64,000 nt of DNA from Pseudomonas guineae (GTDB lineage Bacteria; Pseudomonadota; Gammaproteobacteria; Pseudomonadales; Pseudomonadaceae). The translations under genes were made by a program, and so were the position numbers. How positions within the stretch are numbered: position 1 is the stretch's first letter; each line of letters begins with the position of its first letter. The notes under the pieces were generated by a model. The model saw only the letters and a list, made by a program, of their open reading frames with translations. It made no database searches and was not told where the DNA came from. Below, in pieces: positions 16,730-26,509 of the stretch. Where the stretch lies: NCBI RefSeq assembly GCF_900113745.1, contig NZ_FOQL01000001.1, positions 744,001 through 808,000 on the forward strand, read 5' to 3'.

Positions 16730-19453
16730 TCAATCCAGTAAACCCAGACTCTTGGCGCGCGCCACAGCTTGAGTACGTCGCTCAACGCCGAGCTTGCTGT
16801 TGATATGCCGAGCGTGGGTTTTTACCGTGTGCAACGAGATAAACAAACGCTCACTGATTTGCTGGTTGGAACAGCCCTGAGCGATCAGCTCCAATACACC
16901 TAGCTCACGCGCACTTAACGCATCGACCAGCATAGGTCCGTCCTGCGGGCTGAACGCCTGCGCAGTGCACGGCAGATGTTGCAGCAAAGCATCAATTAAA
17001 GAGCTTGCTTCCTGCGCCAGCAACTGCGCGCGCAGCCATTCAGGTTGCCCACTCAGCAAATCATAGAAGGGTAACAGCCCCCCCCCTGCGGCGGCCTGCA
17101 AGGCACTGCATAACTGTTGCTGAGCTTCACGCTCACGCCCGCCTTGACGCAGCATGGCCGTCAGCTGCATCTGCGCAATCGCACCCAGTAGCTGACCGCC
17201 GGCGTTTTGCGCAAGCTGACTCAGCCCCCGCAGGCGCCGCTCGGCCTGCTCATCTTCGCCCTGCAGGCGCTCGTAAGTAGCAAGGTGCAGCTGAATATGC
17301 AACGGAAGTTGCGGGTGAAACTCCGGAGCAGCAGCCGCCTGCTCGCCGCCATAGGCATCCAGTAGACGGTTCAGCCAAACACCGGCTAATTCACGCTGAT
17401 CCCGACGTAACCACAACTCGCATTTAATCAGGGTGATCATTGCCAGGTAATAGATCGGCGGAATGTCCCAAATATGCATCAGCCGCTCGGCCTCGGCCAA
17501 CTGGGCAAAAGCCTCAGGAAGGTTGCCACTGCGTCCCTCCAGACTGGCCAGCACGCAATAACCGATCAGCACGCTGATATCACGGCAACCGCGCGCCTCG
17601 GCAATCCCGGCCAGTAACTTCTGCCGCGCTTGCTGCGGCTGCAGACGCAGACTCAGCAAGTAACCTTCATAGAGGGTCAGACGCCCGCGCACCGCGTATT
17701 GCCGCCGTGTCGGCAGACTCTCAAGGCGTTGCAGGCCCTGATGGACTTCATCCAGTGCTCGTAATACTTCGCCCCGAGCTTGCAGAACCCGCGCCCGGTC
17801 GTAATGAGCCAGGGCTTCAAACAGCGGATTACCGACCCGCTGAGCCAACTCCAACGCCTCGCGGTTCAGCCCGCGGGCGCGCCACAAATCGCCCTGCACA
17901 ATCGCCAAATTAGCCAGGCTGGATAGGCACATCAGCCGCTGACCATAACGCTCCAGCGGCAGGCAGCTCAGCGCTTCACTGCAATAGGCCTGCGCCTTAG
18001 CACTGTCGCCGCGACCGCGGGCAATCACGCCGCTCAGGGCCAACCATTGCGCCAACAAACCTTCCTGCTCAGCTCTGTCTCGAGCCGGTAGATAGCGCTC
18101 AAGTTGAACGAGCAGCTCTTCGGCCGCATCCAACTGGCAGGCCAACGCCAGTGCCCAGCCATAGAGCAGAATCAAGCGCGGGGTACTGGTCAGCAGGCTG
18201 TCGGGCAGATCCATCTTCCAGCGCAGCAAGGTAGCGACGTTCTGCTCAGCCAGTAGTTGCTCTTCGGAGAGGTTCTGTACGAGGTTGGCCGCCACATCCG
18301 GCTGACCAGCCCGCAGCGCTTGCTCAATGGCCTCATCCAGCAGGCCTTCGCCGCTGAACCAGCGACAGGCACGCAAATGCAAACCGGTCGATGGCAGCGG
18401 ACGGCTACGCAGCAGGTCAGAAAACAAGTGATGATAGCGAAACCATTTACCCTGCTCATCCAGCGGCACCAGAAACACCTGATGTGCCTGCAGGTGGCGA
18501 AGAATTGCGGCGCTATCATGGGCATCGCGCAAGGCATCACACAGTTCAGCGCAGAAGCGTTCTTGGCTGGCCGTCTGATAAAGAAAAGCCTGAACTTCCA
18601 AGGGCTGGCGCTCAATTACCTCTTCCAGCAGGTAATCATGAATCAGCTCATCGCTACCCTGAGCCAAGGTCGACAGCACGCCTGACTCCTGCGCCTCCAT
18701 CGCAGCCAGTGACCACAAACGCAAGCCCGCCACCCAACCCTCGCTGCGCTGCAACAGGACTGCTAGGGCCTCAGCAGACAACATAGAGCCCTGCAGGGCG
18801 AGCAGTTCGGTACTTTCGCTGTCGCTCAGGCGCAAATCCTGCTCGTGCAATTCCAGTAACTGGCGCGACAGACGCAAGCGCGATAGATGCCAATCCGGGC
18901 GCTGGCGACTGGTCACCAGCAATGCTAGTCCTGGCGGGAGATGATTTAGAAAAAACTGTAGGCAACGGTCGAGCACCGCACCTTGAGCCAAGTGGTAATC
19001 ATCTAGCACCAGCAACAGCGGCTGCTGTGGGTCAAGGCGCAGCGTCAACTCATCGAGCAGACCATCGAGCCACTCCTCGAAAGCAAACGGCTGATGCCGT
19101 TGTCGCAAACGCAGCAGCCCCATTGCTTCCTGGCCGACACCGGGGAAGAACGGTTGCAGCCCGCTGAGTAAACGCTCAAGAAAACGCCCCGGGTCACTGT
19201 CGCGCGCGCTCAAGCCCAACCACAGACTTTGCCACTGCTCAGGCAAATGCTCACAAAACTCGATTGCCAGGGAGCTTTTACCAAACCCGGCAGGCGCGCT
19301 GACCAACAGCAGCCGCCCTGCTAAGCCACTCAGCAAACGCCCACACAAGGCTGGGCGCGGCACATAACTGGCGGGTAACGGCGGCCGATAGAAATGCCCG
19401 CCCAATACATTGGGCGCAGCAACTAAGTGAGGAATGGGCGACAGATCAGTCAT
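16730..19453 (-). CDS. MalT-like LuxR-family ATP-dependent regulator
   Basis: A 907-residue LAL-type (MalT/AlkS-like) transcription activator. It has an N-terminal NTPase with Walker A APAGFGKSS (53-61) and Walker B LLLVLDDYH (about 147-155), a long middle region of TPR-like helices, and a C-terminal LuxR helix-turn-helix (about 843-900, LSARELGVLELIAQGCSNQQISERL). Such proteins oligomerise on binding inducer and ATP. It lies downstream of, and on the same strand as, the DUF1329/DUF1302 genes, with a terminator between. It is the obvious candidate regulator of that cluster, as I recall from the equivalent P. putida locus. The ribosome site before the ATG is weak. Confidence 0.9.
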   Translation of the reverse strand: MTDLSPIPHLVAAPNVLGGHFYRPPLPASYVPRPALCGRLLSGLAGRLLLVSAPAGFGKSSLAIEFCEHLPEQWQSLWLGLSARDSDPGRFLERLLSGLQPFFPGVGQEAMGLLRLRQRHQPFAFEEWLDGLLDELTLRLDPQQPLLLVLDDYHLAQGAVLDRCLQFFLNHLPPGLALLVTSRQRPDWHLSRLRLSRQLLELHEQDLRLSDSESTELLALQGSMLSAEALAVLLQRSEGWVAGLRLWSLAAMEAQESGVLSTLAQGSDELIHDYLLEEVIERQPLEVQAFLYQTASQERFCAELCDALRDAHDSAAILRHLQAHQVFLVPLDEQGKWFRYHHLFSDLLRSRPLPSTGLHLRACRWFSGEGLLDEAIEQALRAGQPDVAANLVQNLSEEQLLAEQNVATLLRWKMDLPDSLLTSTPRLILLYGWALALACQLDAAEELLVQLERYLPARDRAEQEGLLAQWLALSGVIARGRGDSAKAQAYCSEALSCLPLERYGQRLMCLSSLANLAIVQGDLWRARGLNREALELAQRVGNPLFEALAHYDRARVLQARGEVLRALDEVHQGLQRLESLPTRRQYAVRGRLTLYEGYLLSLRLQPQQARQKLLAGIAEARGCRDISVLIGYCVLASLEGRSGNLPEAFAQLAEAERLMHIWDIPPIYYLAMITLIKCELWLRRDQRELAGVWLNRLLDAYGGEQAAAAPEFHPQLPLHIQLHLATYERLQGEDEQAERRLRGLSQLAQNAGGQLLGAIAQMQLTAMLRQGGREREAQQQLCSALQAAAGGGLLPFYDLLSGQPEWLRAQLLAQEASSLIDALLQHLPCTAQAFSPQDGPMLVDALSARELGVLELIAQGCSNQQISERLFISLHTVKTHARHINSKLGVERRTQAVARAKSLGLLD

Positions 19454-19681
19454 TAGTGGGTTTCTTGTAGTAGTCAGGCAGAGGCACTACCAATGCCCTT
19501 CAGCCTAGCGGCTTGATGCTTGCATTTGAAGCCCTCGCGGCTATCAGGCGGTAAATGGTAATGATTGATCATACATAGGCTGCATTTTTATCGGCATCGT
19601 GCAGACATAGAGAATGTTGGGGACGATTTTTTACATTTCCAGACGATGACTCCTAGGTCGGCTGCATGGATTACAAGGCAT

Positions 19682-19708
19682 AAAAAAACCGGCCCTCTCG
19701 GACCGGTT
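19682..19708 (-). terminator. Terminator after the DUF1329 gene
   Basis: A stem of AACCGG/CCGGTT, extended by a short inner CC/GG, is followed on the minus strand by seven T residues. It ends the DUF1302-DUF1329 transcript before the regulator gene. Confidence 0.75.
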
Positions 19709-19730
19709 CTTCATGTCGCTTTACTCAGGT

Positions 19731-21104
19731 TTAGCGAACGCCCGCCTGGCGCAGGGCCGCTGGGGTGTAATCACTTTCCTTCGCTGGGTAATCGAACTCG
19801 TAAGAGCTCTTCTCTTCGTTCTTCATGCCCAGAGCCAGGTAACGGCCCGACAGCAGGTCGTACAGGGTCTCTACGCTGTACCACGGCACTTTCTTGTCGT
19901 AGTAGTACTCAGCATGGGCTTCAGCCACACGCCAAAGAGTACCGCGACCGTCGTAGTGGTCAATGACAGCTGCCTGCCAAGTGTCTTCGTCGAGGTAGAA
20001 GTCACGCTTAGCATAGATGTGACGCTCACCCGACTTCAGCGTTGCGGTCACATTCCATACGCGGTGGAGCTCGTAACGAGTCAAATCTTGGTTGATGTGA
20101 CCAGCTTTGATGATCTCGTCATACTTCAGCTTCGGCGAATCTAAGCGGTAGCTGTTGTAAGCAATGTAAATGTCCTTCTTACCGTTGAGCTTCCACTCGT
20201 AACGGTCAGGAGCACCGTTAAAGAGGTCGAAGTTATCAGAGGTACGCAGGCCATCGGACGCAGTGCCCGGACCGTCATACGACACCTGTGGCGCGCGACG
20301 TACGCGACGCTGACCGGCGTTGTACAGCCACGCCAGACGCGGCTCTTTCACTTGGTTCAGTGTTTCATGAACCAGCAGTACGTTACCGGCCAGACGCGAC
20401 GGTGCAGTTACCCGTTGTTTGAAGTAAAACAGTACGTTGCTTGGCTTGCTGGTGTCGGCATCCTTCAGAGCACCACGGAAGGTGAACTCATCTTGGAAGT
20501 AAACCAGGCTGTAGGAACCATTGGCTTGCGGAGTCGCCTGAGTAACTAGACGCTTCACGCTACCACCACGGTAACGGGTGATGTGGTTCCAGATGGCTTC
20601 CAAACCGTCCTTCGGAATCGGGAATGGAATGGCCTGTTCGAAGTTCTCGAGACCGTTACCGCCCTCGACCATCTTGGTGTTCACAGCGTTTTTCTTAACT
20701 GCATCCAAGACAAAATCCGGCATGGTGGCTGAACGATGAGTGGCGAATACCGGCATTTTGTAACTTTCCGGATAACGCTTGAACATCGCCAGCTGGCCTG
20801 GCGTCAGCTTGTCTTTGTACTGGTCCACGTTTTGCGCAGTGATAGTGAACAGCGGCTGCTCAGTCGGGAACGGGTCTGCAAGAAAGCCGGCCGAATCGAC
20901 GACACCTGCGTTAACGGGCAAACCACCGGTCCAGGCTGGGATCGAACCGTCAGCGTTACCTGCCATTTCCGCACCAACAGGCGTAAGTGTAGTACCCAGC
21001 TTGGCCGCTTCATCTGGCGATACTGCCGCCATCACGCTACTAGCCAGCAGCGTGAGTGTCAGCGCGCCGGTTTGCAGCAGACTTTTTGTTATTTTCATAG
21101 TCAT
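19731..21104 (-). CDS. DUF1329 exported protein
   Basis: A 457-residue DUF1329 family protein. The ATG at 21104 has GAGG six bases upstream; a second ATG two codons on is also possible. The signal peptide ends near SSVMA, so the mature protein is exported. Charged, tyrosine-rich stretches (AYNSYRLDSPKLKYDEI, WQAAVIDHYDGRG) are typical of the family, which is remotely LolB/LppX-like in fold and has no established biochemical activity. It follows the DUF1302 gene by 25 bases, the standard pairing in Pseudomonas, where these pairs accompany hydrophobic-substrate catabolism. A role in handling a lipid-like substrate between the membranes is an inference. Confidence 0.88.
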   Translation of the reverse strand: MTMKITKSLLQTGALTLTLLASSVMAAVSPDEAAKLGTTLTPVGAEMAGNADGSIPAWTGGLPVNAGVVDSAGFLADPFPTEQPLFTITAQNVDQYKDKLTPGQLAMFKRYPESYKMPVFATHRSATMPDFVLDAVKKNAVNTKMVEGGNGLENFEQAIPFPIPKDGLEAIWNHITRYRGGSVKRLVTQATPQANGSYSLVYFQDEFTFRGALKDADTSKPSNVLFYFKQRVTAPSRLAGNVLLVHETLNQVKEPRLAWLYNAGQRRVRRAPQVSYDGPGTASDGLRTSDNFDLFNGAPDRYEWKLNGKKDIYIAYNSYRLDSPKLKYDEIIKAGHINQDLTRYELHRVWNVTATLKSGERHIYAKRDFYLDEDTWQAAVIDHYDGRGTLWRVAEAHAEYYYDKKVPWYSVETLYDLLSGRYLALGMKNEEKSSYEFDYPAKESDYTPAALRQAGVR

Positions 21105-21129
21105 AGTCGTCCTCAAAAATCTCGTCTGC

Positions 21130-23043
21130 TTAGAAGTTCATGCCGAAGCTGAGTGCTACGAAATCACGGTCAATCGACGTGTTGTACTTGCCACCAAAAA
21201 AGTCGGTGTAAGCCAAGCTTGCGGTATAGGTGTTCTGGTATTCAGCATCCAGGCCTAGGCTCACAGCCTTGGCGCCTTCAGTGAACAGGCCATTTGGACC
21301 ATAACCGTCTACGTCATGTGACCAAGATACGCTTGGCTTGAGGTTTACACCGGCAAATACGTCCGGGTAGTCCCAGATCGCACGAGCACGATAGCCCCAA
21401 GCAGTGTTGGTAACGAAGCCATCGTCCTCACAGTACTTGGTTTGGTTCTCTTTGCTTGCAGTACCGAGGGTGCTGCCATTAAGCGCGCTACAGGTATTAA
21501 TAGTGCCGGTAGCTGGGAGGGGGCCTGGGCCATAAATCGGATCACGGCCGTAACGAACCTGATCAGAGCTTTCCAAGCCACCCACATGGACGATACCGAT
21601 TTCACCAACCAAGGTTAGACGACTAGCGCCCATCACCCGATCGAGAAAGTGAGTAAAGGTCGTCTGGAACTGGGTGATTTCTTTGCGCTTGTAGCCGTTA
21701 ACTTCCTGGCCTGGCTGCCCGTCGATTAACGATGCGTTACCGAATAGACCACCTAACGGGTTAACACCTGCGAACAAAATATCCGTGGTATTGAGCAGAA
21801 CCGGCGCATTCGGACGATAGCTCAGCTCACCGCTCATGGCTGTGCCAGTGGGCAGAGTTGTCGAGAAGCTCAAGCCATAAAGTTGGATATCCTCAGGATA
21901 CTCAAGGAAATAATTCGAGTTACCTGCTACAACCAAAGGCTGAAGCTGTGCATTTGTGCCTGTAAGCGCAGCTTTAGCTGTCGAATAGACATTTGCAGCA
22001 GGACCAGCGGCACTGAATGCGGGGGTGCGACTATGATAATTCATGAAGTACGCACCAAACTCCGTATCGAGTTCTGGAGAGAAATAACGTAGAGCAGTAC
22101 CAAACTGGCCACTATCACGTGCGTCTCGATCGCCTGTACGACGAACCAAGACACCTTCACTATTTTGGTCAATTACCAAATCTGGTCTGTTTTGCAGCAA
22201 CCCACCGCTCAGAAGATTAAGATTCCGCAGGGCATTATTCACACCCGCGCCAGCCAGAGGGTTATTACTCAACACCCTCAGATTATCAGTACAACCATCT
22301 GCGATAATATCTGGCTGAGCAAAGAAGGTGCCACAGTTATCAACTACGGTCTGATCCCACTCCAGCTGATAGAACGCCTCAGCAGAAAGGTTTTCAGTCA
22401 AGCTCTGCGACACATAGAACATATTGACCGGAATCAAGCCTTCCTTGATTTCGGCACCAGGGCGACGGAATGCGGACACATCGACCGGATTAATCTCGTT
22501 GATGCTGTTACGGATAAAGGTGCTTTCACCCCAACTCACAACCTGCTTACCCAAACGAACAGAGCCGGGCTGACCAGCAATATCGTAGTTGTGGTAAACA
22601 AACGCATCGAGAATTTGCGCGCCTGAGGCTTGCGCCCCCTCTTTACGGTTGCTGTCGCTGATGTCTTTAAAAATGCGGCTTTCATCTTTTAGTTCGAAGT
22701 CGTACCAGTACTTACCCCGAACAAACACACCGGTATCGCCGTACTTCAATTCAAGGTCGTGAATGCCCTTGAAGATCTTCGAGAAGGTTTCACCGCGCTT
22801 GAAGTTCTGACGCGAGTCGTCGGTAGTCTGGGAAAGACCGTCACCGCCATTGTTGGAACCAATCAGATCTGGATCCGCGCCACGTACCGACCAGCTCGCG
22901 CCAACAGACAACGAGGAGTCGAACTGACCTTCGATTTCACCAATATTAAAAGTAACGCCGAATGCAGGTGCGGCGAGGGTGGATGCGAGGCTGACGGCCA
23001 GTGGCAATTTTGCCAGGCGCCAGGTTTGTTTTGTTTTTGTCAT
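21130..23043 (-). CDS. DUF1302 outer-membrane protein
   Basis: A 637-residue DUF1302 protein. The ATG at 23043 has GGAG upstream and gives a clean signal peptide ending near APAFG; the longer frame to 23094 is rejected. The body is rich in alternating aromatic and polar residues and the chain ends FVALSFGMNF, with the C-terminal Phe expected of an outer-membrane beta barrel. The family is thought to form a porin-like or FadL-like channel for hydrophobic compounds. It is the first gene of a two-gene unit with DUF1329, and the adjacent acyl-CoA ligase points to fatty acids or related molecules as substrate. Confidence 0.88.
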   Translation of the reverse strand: MTKTKQTWRLAKLPLAVSLASTLAAPAFGVTFNIGEIEGQFDSSLSVGASWSVRGADPDLIGSNNGGDGLSQTTDDSRQNFKRGETFSKIFKGIHDLELKYGDTGVFVRGKYWYDFELKDESRIFKDISDSNRKEGAQASGAQILDAFVYHNYDIAGQPGSVRLGKQVVSWGESTFIRNSINEINPVDVSAFRRPGAEIKEGLIPVNMFYVSQSLTENLSAEAFYQLEWDQTVVDNCGTFFAQPDIIADGCTDNLRVLSNNPLAGAGVNNALRNLNLLSGGLLQNRPDLVIDQNSEGVLVRRTGDRDARDSGQFGTALRYFSPELDTEFGAYFMNYHSRTPAFSAAGPAANVYSTAKAALTGTNAQLQPLVVAGNSNYFLEYPEDIQLYGLSFSTTLPTGTAMSGELSYRPNAPVLLNTTDILFAGVNPLGGLFGNASLIDGQPGQEVNGYKRKEITQFQTTFTHFLDRVMGASRLTLVGEIGIVHVGGLESSDQVRYGRDPIYGPGPLPATGTINTCSALNGSTLGTASKENQTKYCEDDGFVTNTAWGYRARAIWDYPDVFAGVNLKPSVSWSHDVDGYGPNGLFTEGAKAVSLGLDAEYQNTYTASLAYTDFFGGKYNTSIDRDFVALSFGMNF

Positions 23044-23414
23044 CGACGCTACTCCATGTGCTTTTTTGTTATTGATGGTGCGGACTATAGCCACCGGGTA
23101 CTTCTGCTTGATCCCTCGAAAGGGTGATTTTTAGCTCCCAGGCACTCTGGCTCGCTGGTTTCGGCGTACTCACCACGACCGGCAGAGCCAAGAGTGGTTT
23201 GAGGGGAGCAATTAGCAAGCCAAACGCTTGTTTGACTGAGCAGTCACTAAAATCAATCTTGCTTGCAGTCACTAGAACAGCGCACAACGCCACACAAGCA
23301 ACTCTAAAAGCCGTCTCAGAAACCAACTTAAGCGCTTGATTTGCATGATCTAAATGACACTCAACAGTAGCCGGCAACGGACGCATCCCAAGACTGCGTC
23401 CGTTACAAAGATGC
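23044..23414 (-). other. Intergenic region upstream of the DUF1302 gene
   Basis: About 370 bases without a credible gene. It should hold the promoter of the DUF1302-DUF1329 unit. Two short symmetrical elements are visible: CAAGC-N4-CGCTTG at 23216-23230 and the palindrome AAGCGCTT at 23330-23337. They share the CGCTT core and could be binding sites, but I cannot assign a factor. Confidence 0.4.
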
Positions 23415-25097
23415 TTAAACAGTGGAGAGAAATGGACTACCGGCGGCCTGCCACTGAACGATATCCAGACGAATACGTTTCTTATCCAGCTTGCCAACAC
23501 TGGTCTTGGGAACTTCGGTAACAAGGGCGATTTGCGACGGTATCGCCCACTTGTTGATGCTGCCCTGATCGACAAAAGGTTTGAGGTGATCCTTCAAGCC
23601 CTTGGCGTCCAGGCTGTGGCCATCGCGCAACACCAGCAAGGCAAACGGCCGCTCGCCCCACTGTGGATCGACCACGCCGACCACTGCCACTTCCAGTACC
23701 GCAGGGTGACGACTGATCAGGTCTTCCAGTGCCAAAGAGGAAATCCACTCGCCGCCCGTTTTAATCACGTCCTTTATACGGTCACGAATGTCGATAAAAC
23801 CGAAATCATCGATGGTCGCCACATCACCGGTGTGCAGCCAGCCGTGTTCCCAGAGCTCAGCGCCCTTTTCCGGCTCGCGGTAATACCCTTGAGTTAGCCA
23901 TGGCGCACGCAGCACAAGCTCGCCCTGGGTTTCACCATCAGCCGGTAAGAAGGATCCATCGGCAGACATGATCGCCGCTTCTACCAGCGGTACCGGCACC
24001 CCAGCCTTGATCCGGTATGCCGTGCGCTCATCTTCACTGCCCGCCATCAACTCATCATTGATGTGACCGCAAGAGATCAGCGGGCAGGTTTCTGACATGC
24101 CGTAGGCGGCGGTCAGCTGGATACCACGGGCCTTGGCAGCGTCATACAACGAGCGGTTAAGTGCACTGCCACCAATGATCATTTTCAGGCCGGCAAAATC
24201 CTGATCTTGGGCGGAGGGCGCATTCATCACCATTTGTAAAATGGTCGGCACGCAATGAGAGAAGGTCACTTTCTCCTCCTTCATCAGCCGGCAGAGCATG
24301 TCCGGCTCGTAGCGCCCGGGGTACACCTGCTTAACCCCGAGCATGGTTGCCACATATGGGATGCCCCAAGCGTGCACGTGGAACATCGGGGTGATCGGCA
24401 TGTACACATCGTTGGTGCCCAACAGACGAATGCTGTCGAGGCTGCCCAGCACGCTGGCCTCGGCCAAGGTATGCAGCACCAGCTGACGGTGGCTGAAGTA
24501 GACGCCTTTGGGATTACCGGTGGTGCCGGTGGTGTAGAAGGTGGTGGCGACTGAGTTTTCGTCGAAATCTTGGAAGTCGTAATGCGCGCTAGCCGCAGCT
24601 AGCAGGGCTTCGTACTCGCCAACCAAATTACCCAGGTCTGCGGATTTGTCCGCGGCATCGGTCAGCAGGATGGTTTTCTCCACCGTGGTCAGCTGACTCT
24701 CGATGCCTTTATACAGCGGGACGAACTCACTGTTGACCAGCACGAACTTATCGTCGGCATGGTTCATGGTGTAGAGAATCTGATCGGCCGACAGGCGAAT
24801 ATTGATGGTATGCAGCACCGCACCGATCATCGGGATGGCAAACATGCATTCCAGGTAACGGTGGCTGTCCCAATCCATCACCGCTACGGTATCCCCCGCC
24901 TTGACGCCCGCCTCAGTCAGCACGTTAGCCAGCCGGGCAATCCGCTCATTCAGAGTGGCGTAGCTGTAGCGCATCTGGTCGCGATAAACGATCTCACGAC
25001 TTTTCTCATAGCGCACGCCCGACAGCAGCAGACGCTTAATCAACAGAGGCGCTTGGTGCGCATTCGCAGCGGGAGCAATCAGACGGGTCTGCAGCAT
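23415..25097 (-). CDS. Fatty-acid-CoA ligase (AlkK-like)
   Basis: A 560-residue acyl-adenylate-forming ligase that activates a carboxylic acid with ATP and CoA. Motifs: the P-loop [11 protein letters not shown] (about residues 185-195), YGMSETCP, the [12 protein letters not shown] hinge region and a C-terminal catalytic Lys in [12 protein letters not shown]. It resembles medium-chain acyl-CoA ligases of the AlkK type, and the homologous P. putida locus also pairs one with DUF1302/DUF1329 genes. The ATG at 25097 has AAGG upstream. Chain-length preference cannot be set from sequence. It is divergent from the thiolase gene, and their shared promoter region has a notable inverted repeat. Confidence 0.9.
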   Translation of the reverse strand: MLQTRLIAPAANAHQAPLLIKRLLLSGVRYEKSREIVYRDQMRYSYATLNERIARLANVLTEAGVKAGDTVAVMDWDSHRYLECMFAIPMIGAVLHTINIRLSADQILYTMNHADDKFVLVNSEFVPLYKGIESQLTTVEKTILLTDAADKSADLGNLVGEYEALLAAASAHYDFQDFDENSVATTFYTTGTTGNPKGVYFSHRQLVLHTLAEASVLGSLDSIRLLGTNDVYMPITPMFHVHAWGIPYVATMLGVKQVYPGRYEPDMLCRLMKEEKVTFSHCVPTILQMVMNAPSAQDQDFAGLKMIIGGSALNRSLYDAAKARGIQLTAAYGMSETCPLISCGHINDELMAGSEDERTAYRIKAGVPVPLVEAAIMSADGSFLPADGETQGELVLRAPWLTQGYYREPEKGAELWEHGWLHTGDVATIDDFGFIDIRDRIKDVIKTGGEWISSLALEDLISRHPAVLEVAVVGVVDPQWGERPFALLVLRDGHSLDAKGLKDHLKPFVDQGSINKWAIPSQIALVTEVPKTSVGKLDKKRIRLDIVQWQAAGSPFLSTV

Positions 25098-25165
25098 GGC
25101 GGTACCTTAATTCACGAGTTTTATCAGTGAGGCCAATCTAGAGCCCTCGGCGCTTAGCCAAATCA

Positions 25166-25200
25166 GCCCAAAGAATGATTTTCCGTATGACTCTTTGGGC
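25166..25200. promoter_or_regulatory. 9-bp inverted repeat between divergent ligase and thiolase genes
   Basis: GCCCAAAGA and TCTTTGGGC form a perfect 9-bp inverted repeat with a 17-base spacer in the 172-base region between the divergent ligase (start 25097) and thiolase (start 25270) genes. ATTTTT follows on the plus strand. It could be an operator for both genes or a leader hairpin of the thiolase gene. Confidence 0.5.
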
Positions 25201-25269
25201 ATTTTTAGTCACGCAGTAGAATCAACGGCTAGCCATTGCGTTCATTTGCTTCATATAGGGAGTTTTCCG

Positions 25270-26445
25270 ATGTCCGATATTGTCATCGTCAGCGGCGCAC
25301 GTACGCCAATGGGTGGTTTTCAAGGCAGCCTGTCGAGCGTTGCCGCCGTTGATCTCGGTGCCGCCGCTATTGCCGCCGCTGTTGAGCGCGCTGGTATTGC
25401 GCCGGCCGACGTGCAAGAAGTGATCATGGGCTGCGTATTGCCCGCCGGCCTTAAGCAAGGCCCGGCGCGCCAAGCGTCGCTGAATGCCGGGCTACCGGCC
25501 GCCACTGGCTGCACCACCATCAATAAGCTCTGCGGTTCGGGCATGAAGGCGGTGATGCAGGCTTTTGATTCGCTCAGGGCCGGTAGCAACAATGTGATGA
25601 TCGCCGGTGGTATGGAAAGCATGTCCAACGCCCCCTACCTTATGACCAAAGCCCGCGCCGGTCTGCGCATGGGGCATGGCGAGGTCAAGGATCACATGTT
25701 CCTCGACGGCCTGGAAGACGCGCGCACCGGCCGTTTAATGGGTTCCTTTGCCCAAGACACCGCCGACCAATACGGCTTCACCCGTGAGCAAATGGATGCC
25801 TACGCCATCGAGTCGCTGAAACGCGCCCAGGCGGCCATCGCCAGTGGTGCGCTGGATGCGGAGATCGTGCCGGTCACTGTCAGCGGCCGTAAAGGCGATG
25901 TGTTGGTCAAAGACGATGAGCAGCCCTTGAACGCTAACCTGGAGAAGATCCCCGGCCTCAAGCCGGCCTTCCGCAAGGACGGTACGATCACCGCCGCCAA
26001 CGCCAGCTCGATATCCGACGGTGCCTCGGCGCTGCTGCTGATGACCGCTGAAGAAGCTGCAAAGCGTGGCCTAAAGCCACTGGCAAAAATCGTCGCGCAC
26101 GCCACCCAAAGCCAGGACCCAAGCGAGTTCACCCTCGCGCCGGTGGGTTCGATCACTAACCTGCTGAAGAAAACCGGTTGGGACAAGGCCGAAGTTGACC
26201 TGTTCGAGATTAACGAAGCCTTTGCCATGGTCACCATGCTGGCCATGCGCGAGCACGGCCTGGATCACGCCAAGGTCAATATCTATGGCGGCGCCTGCGC
26301 CCAGGGTCACCCCGTTGGCTCGACGGGCTCGCGGATTATTCTGACCCTGATCAACGCGCTGAAAAACACCGGCGGTAAGCGTGGTATCGCCTCGCTGTGC
26401 ATCGGTGGTGGTGAAGCCACAGCCGTGGCAATCGAGCTGATCTAA
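25270..26445 (+). CDS. Acetyl-CoA acetyltransferase (thiolase)
   Basis: A 391-residue thiolase, likely catalysing reversible condensation or cleavage of acetoacetyl-CoA or 3-ketoacyl-CoA. The ATG at 25270 follows AGGGAG at good spacing; earlier in-frame codons lack one. The nucleophilic Cys88 sits in NKLCGSGMKAV, the His in GACAQGHPVGSTG and the second Cys in SLCIGGGEATA, so the active site is complete. Sequence style (GCVLPAGLKQGPARQ) is that of the acetyl-CoA C-acetyltransferase group rather than FadA. Its divergent arrangement with the acyl-CoA ligase suggests both act on the same acyl-CoA intermediates. Confidence 0.93.
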   Translation: MSDIVIVSGARTPMGGFQGSLSSVAAVDLGAAAIAAAVERAGIAPADVQEVIMGCVLPAGLKQGPARQASLNAGLPAATGCTTINKLCGSGMKAVMQAFDSLRAGSNNVMIAGGMESMSNAPYLMTKARAGLRMGHGEVKDHMFLDGLEDARTGRLMGSFAQDTADQYGFTREQMDAYAIESLKRAQAAIASGALDAEIVPVTVSGRKGDVLVKDDEQPLNANLEKIPGLKPAFRKDGTITAANASSISDGASALLLMTAEEAAKRGLKPLAKIVAHATQSQDPSEFTLAPVGSITNLLKKTGWDKAEVDLFEINEAFAMVTMLAMREHGLDHAKVNIYGGACAQGHPVGSTGSRIILTLINALKNTGGKRGIASLCIGGGEATAVAIELI

Positions 26446-26460
26446 GGCGCCAGCCAGGCA

Positions 26461-26484
26461 GCAGAGTGGCGCGTGTCACTCTGC
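26461..26484. terminator. Possible hairpin between convergent genes
   Basis: A perfect 8-bp inverted repeat (GCAGAGTG / CACTCTGC, 8-base loop) lies between the thiolase and phospholipase D genes, which converge here. There is no T tract, so it is only a candidate terminator. Confidence 0.35.
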
Positions 26485-26509
26485 GTAGCGCTCGTTCAAA
26501 CAGACGTAT

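Noticed and set aside
22163-22180. TTTTGGTCAATTACCAAA inverted repeat
   Set aside because: Lies inside the DUF1302 coding region; probably a chance consequence of codon use.
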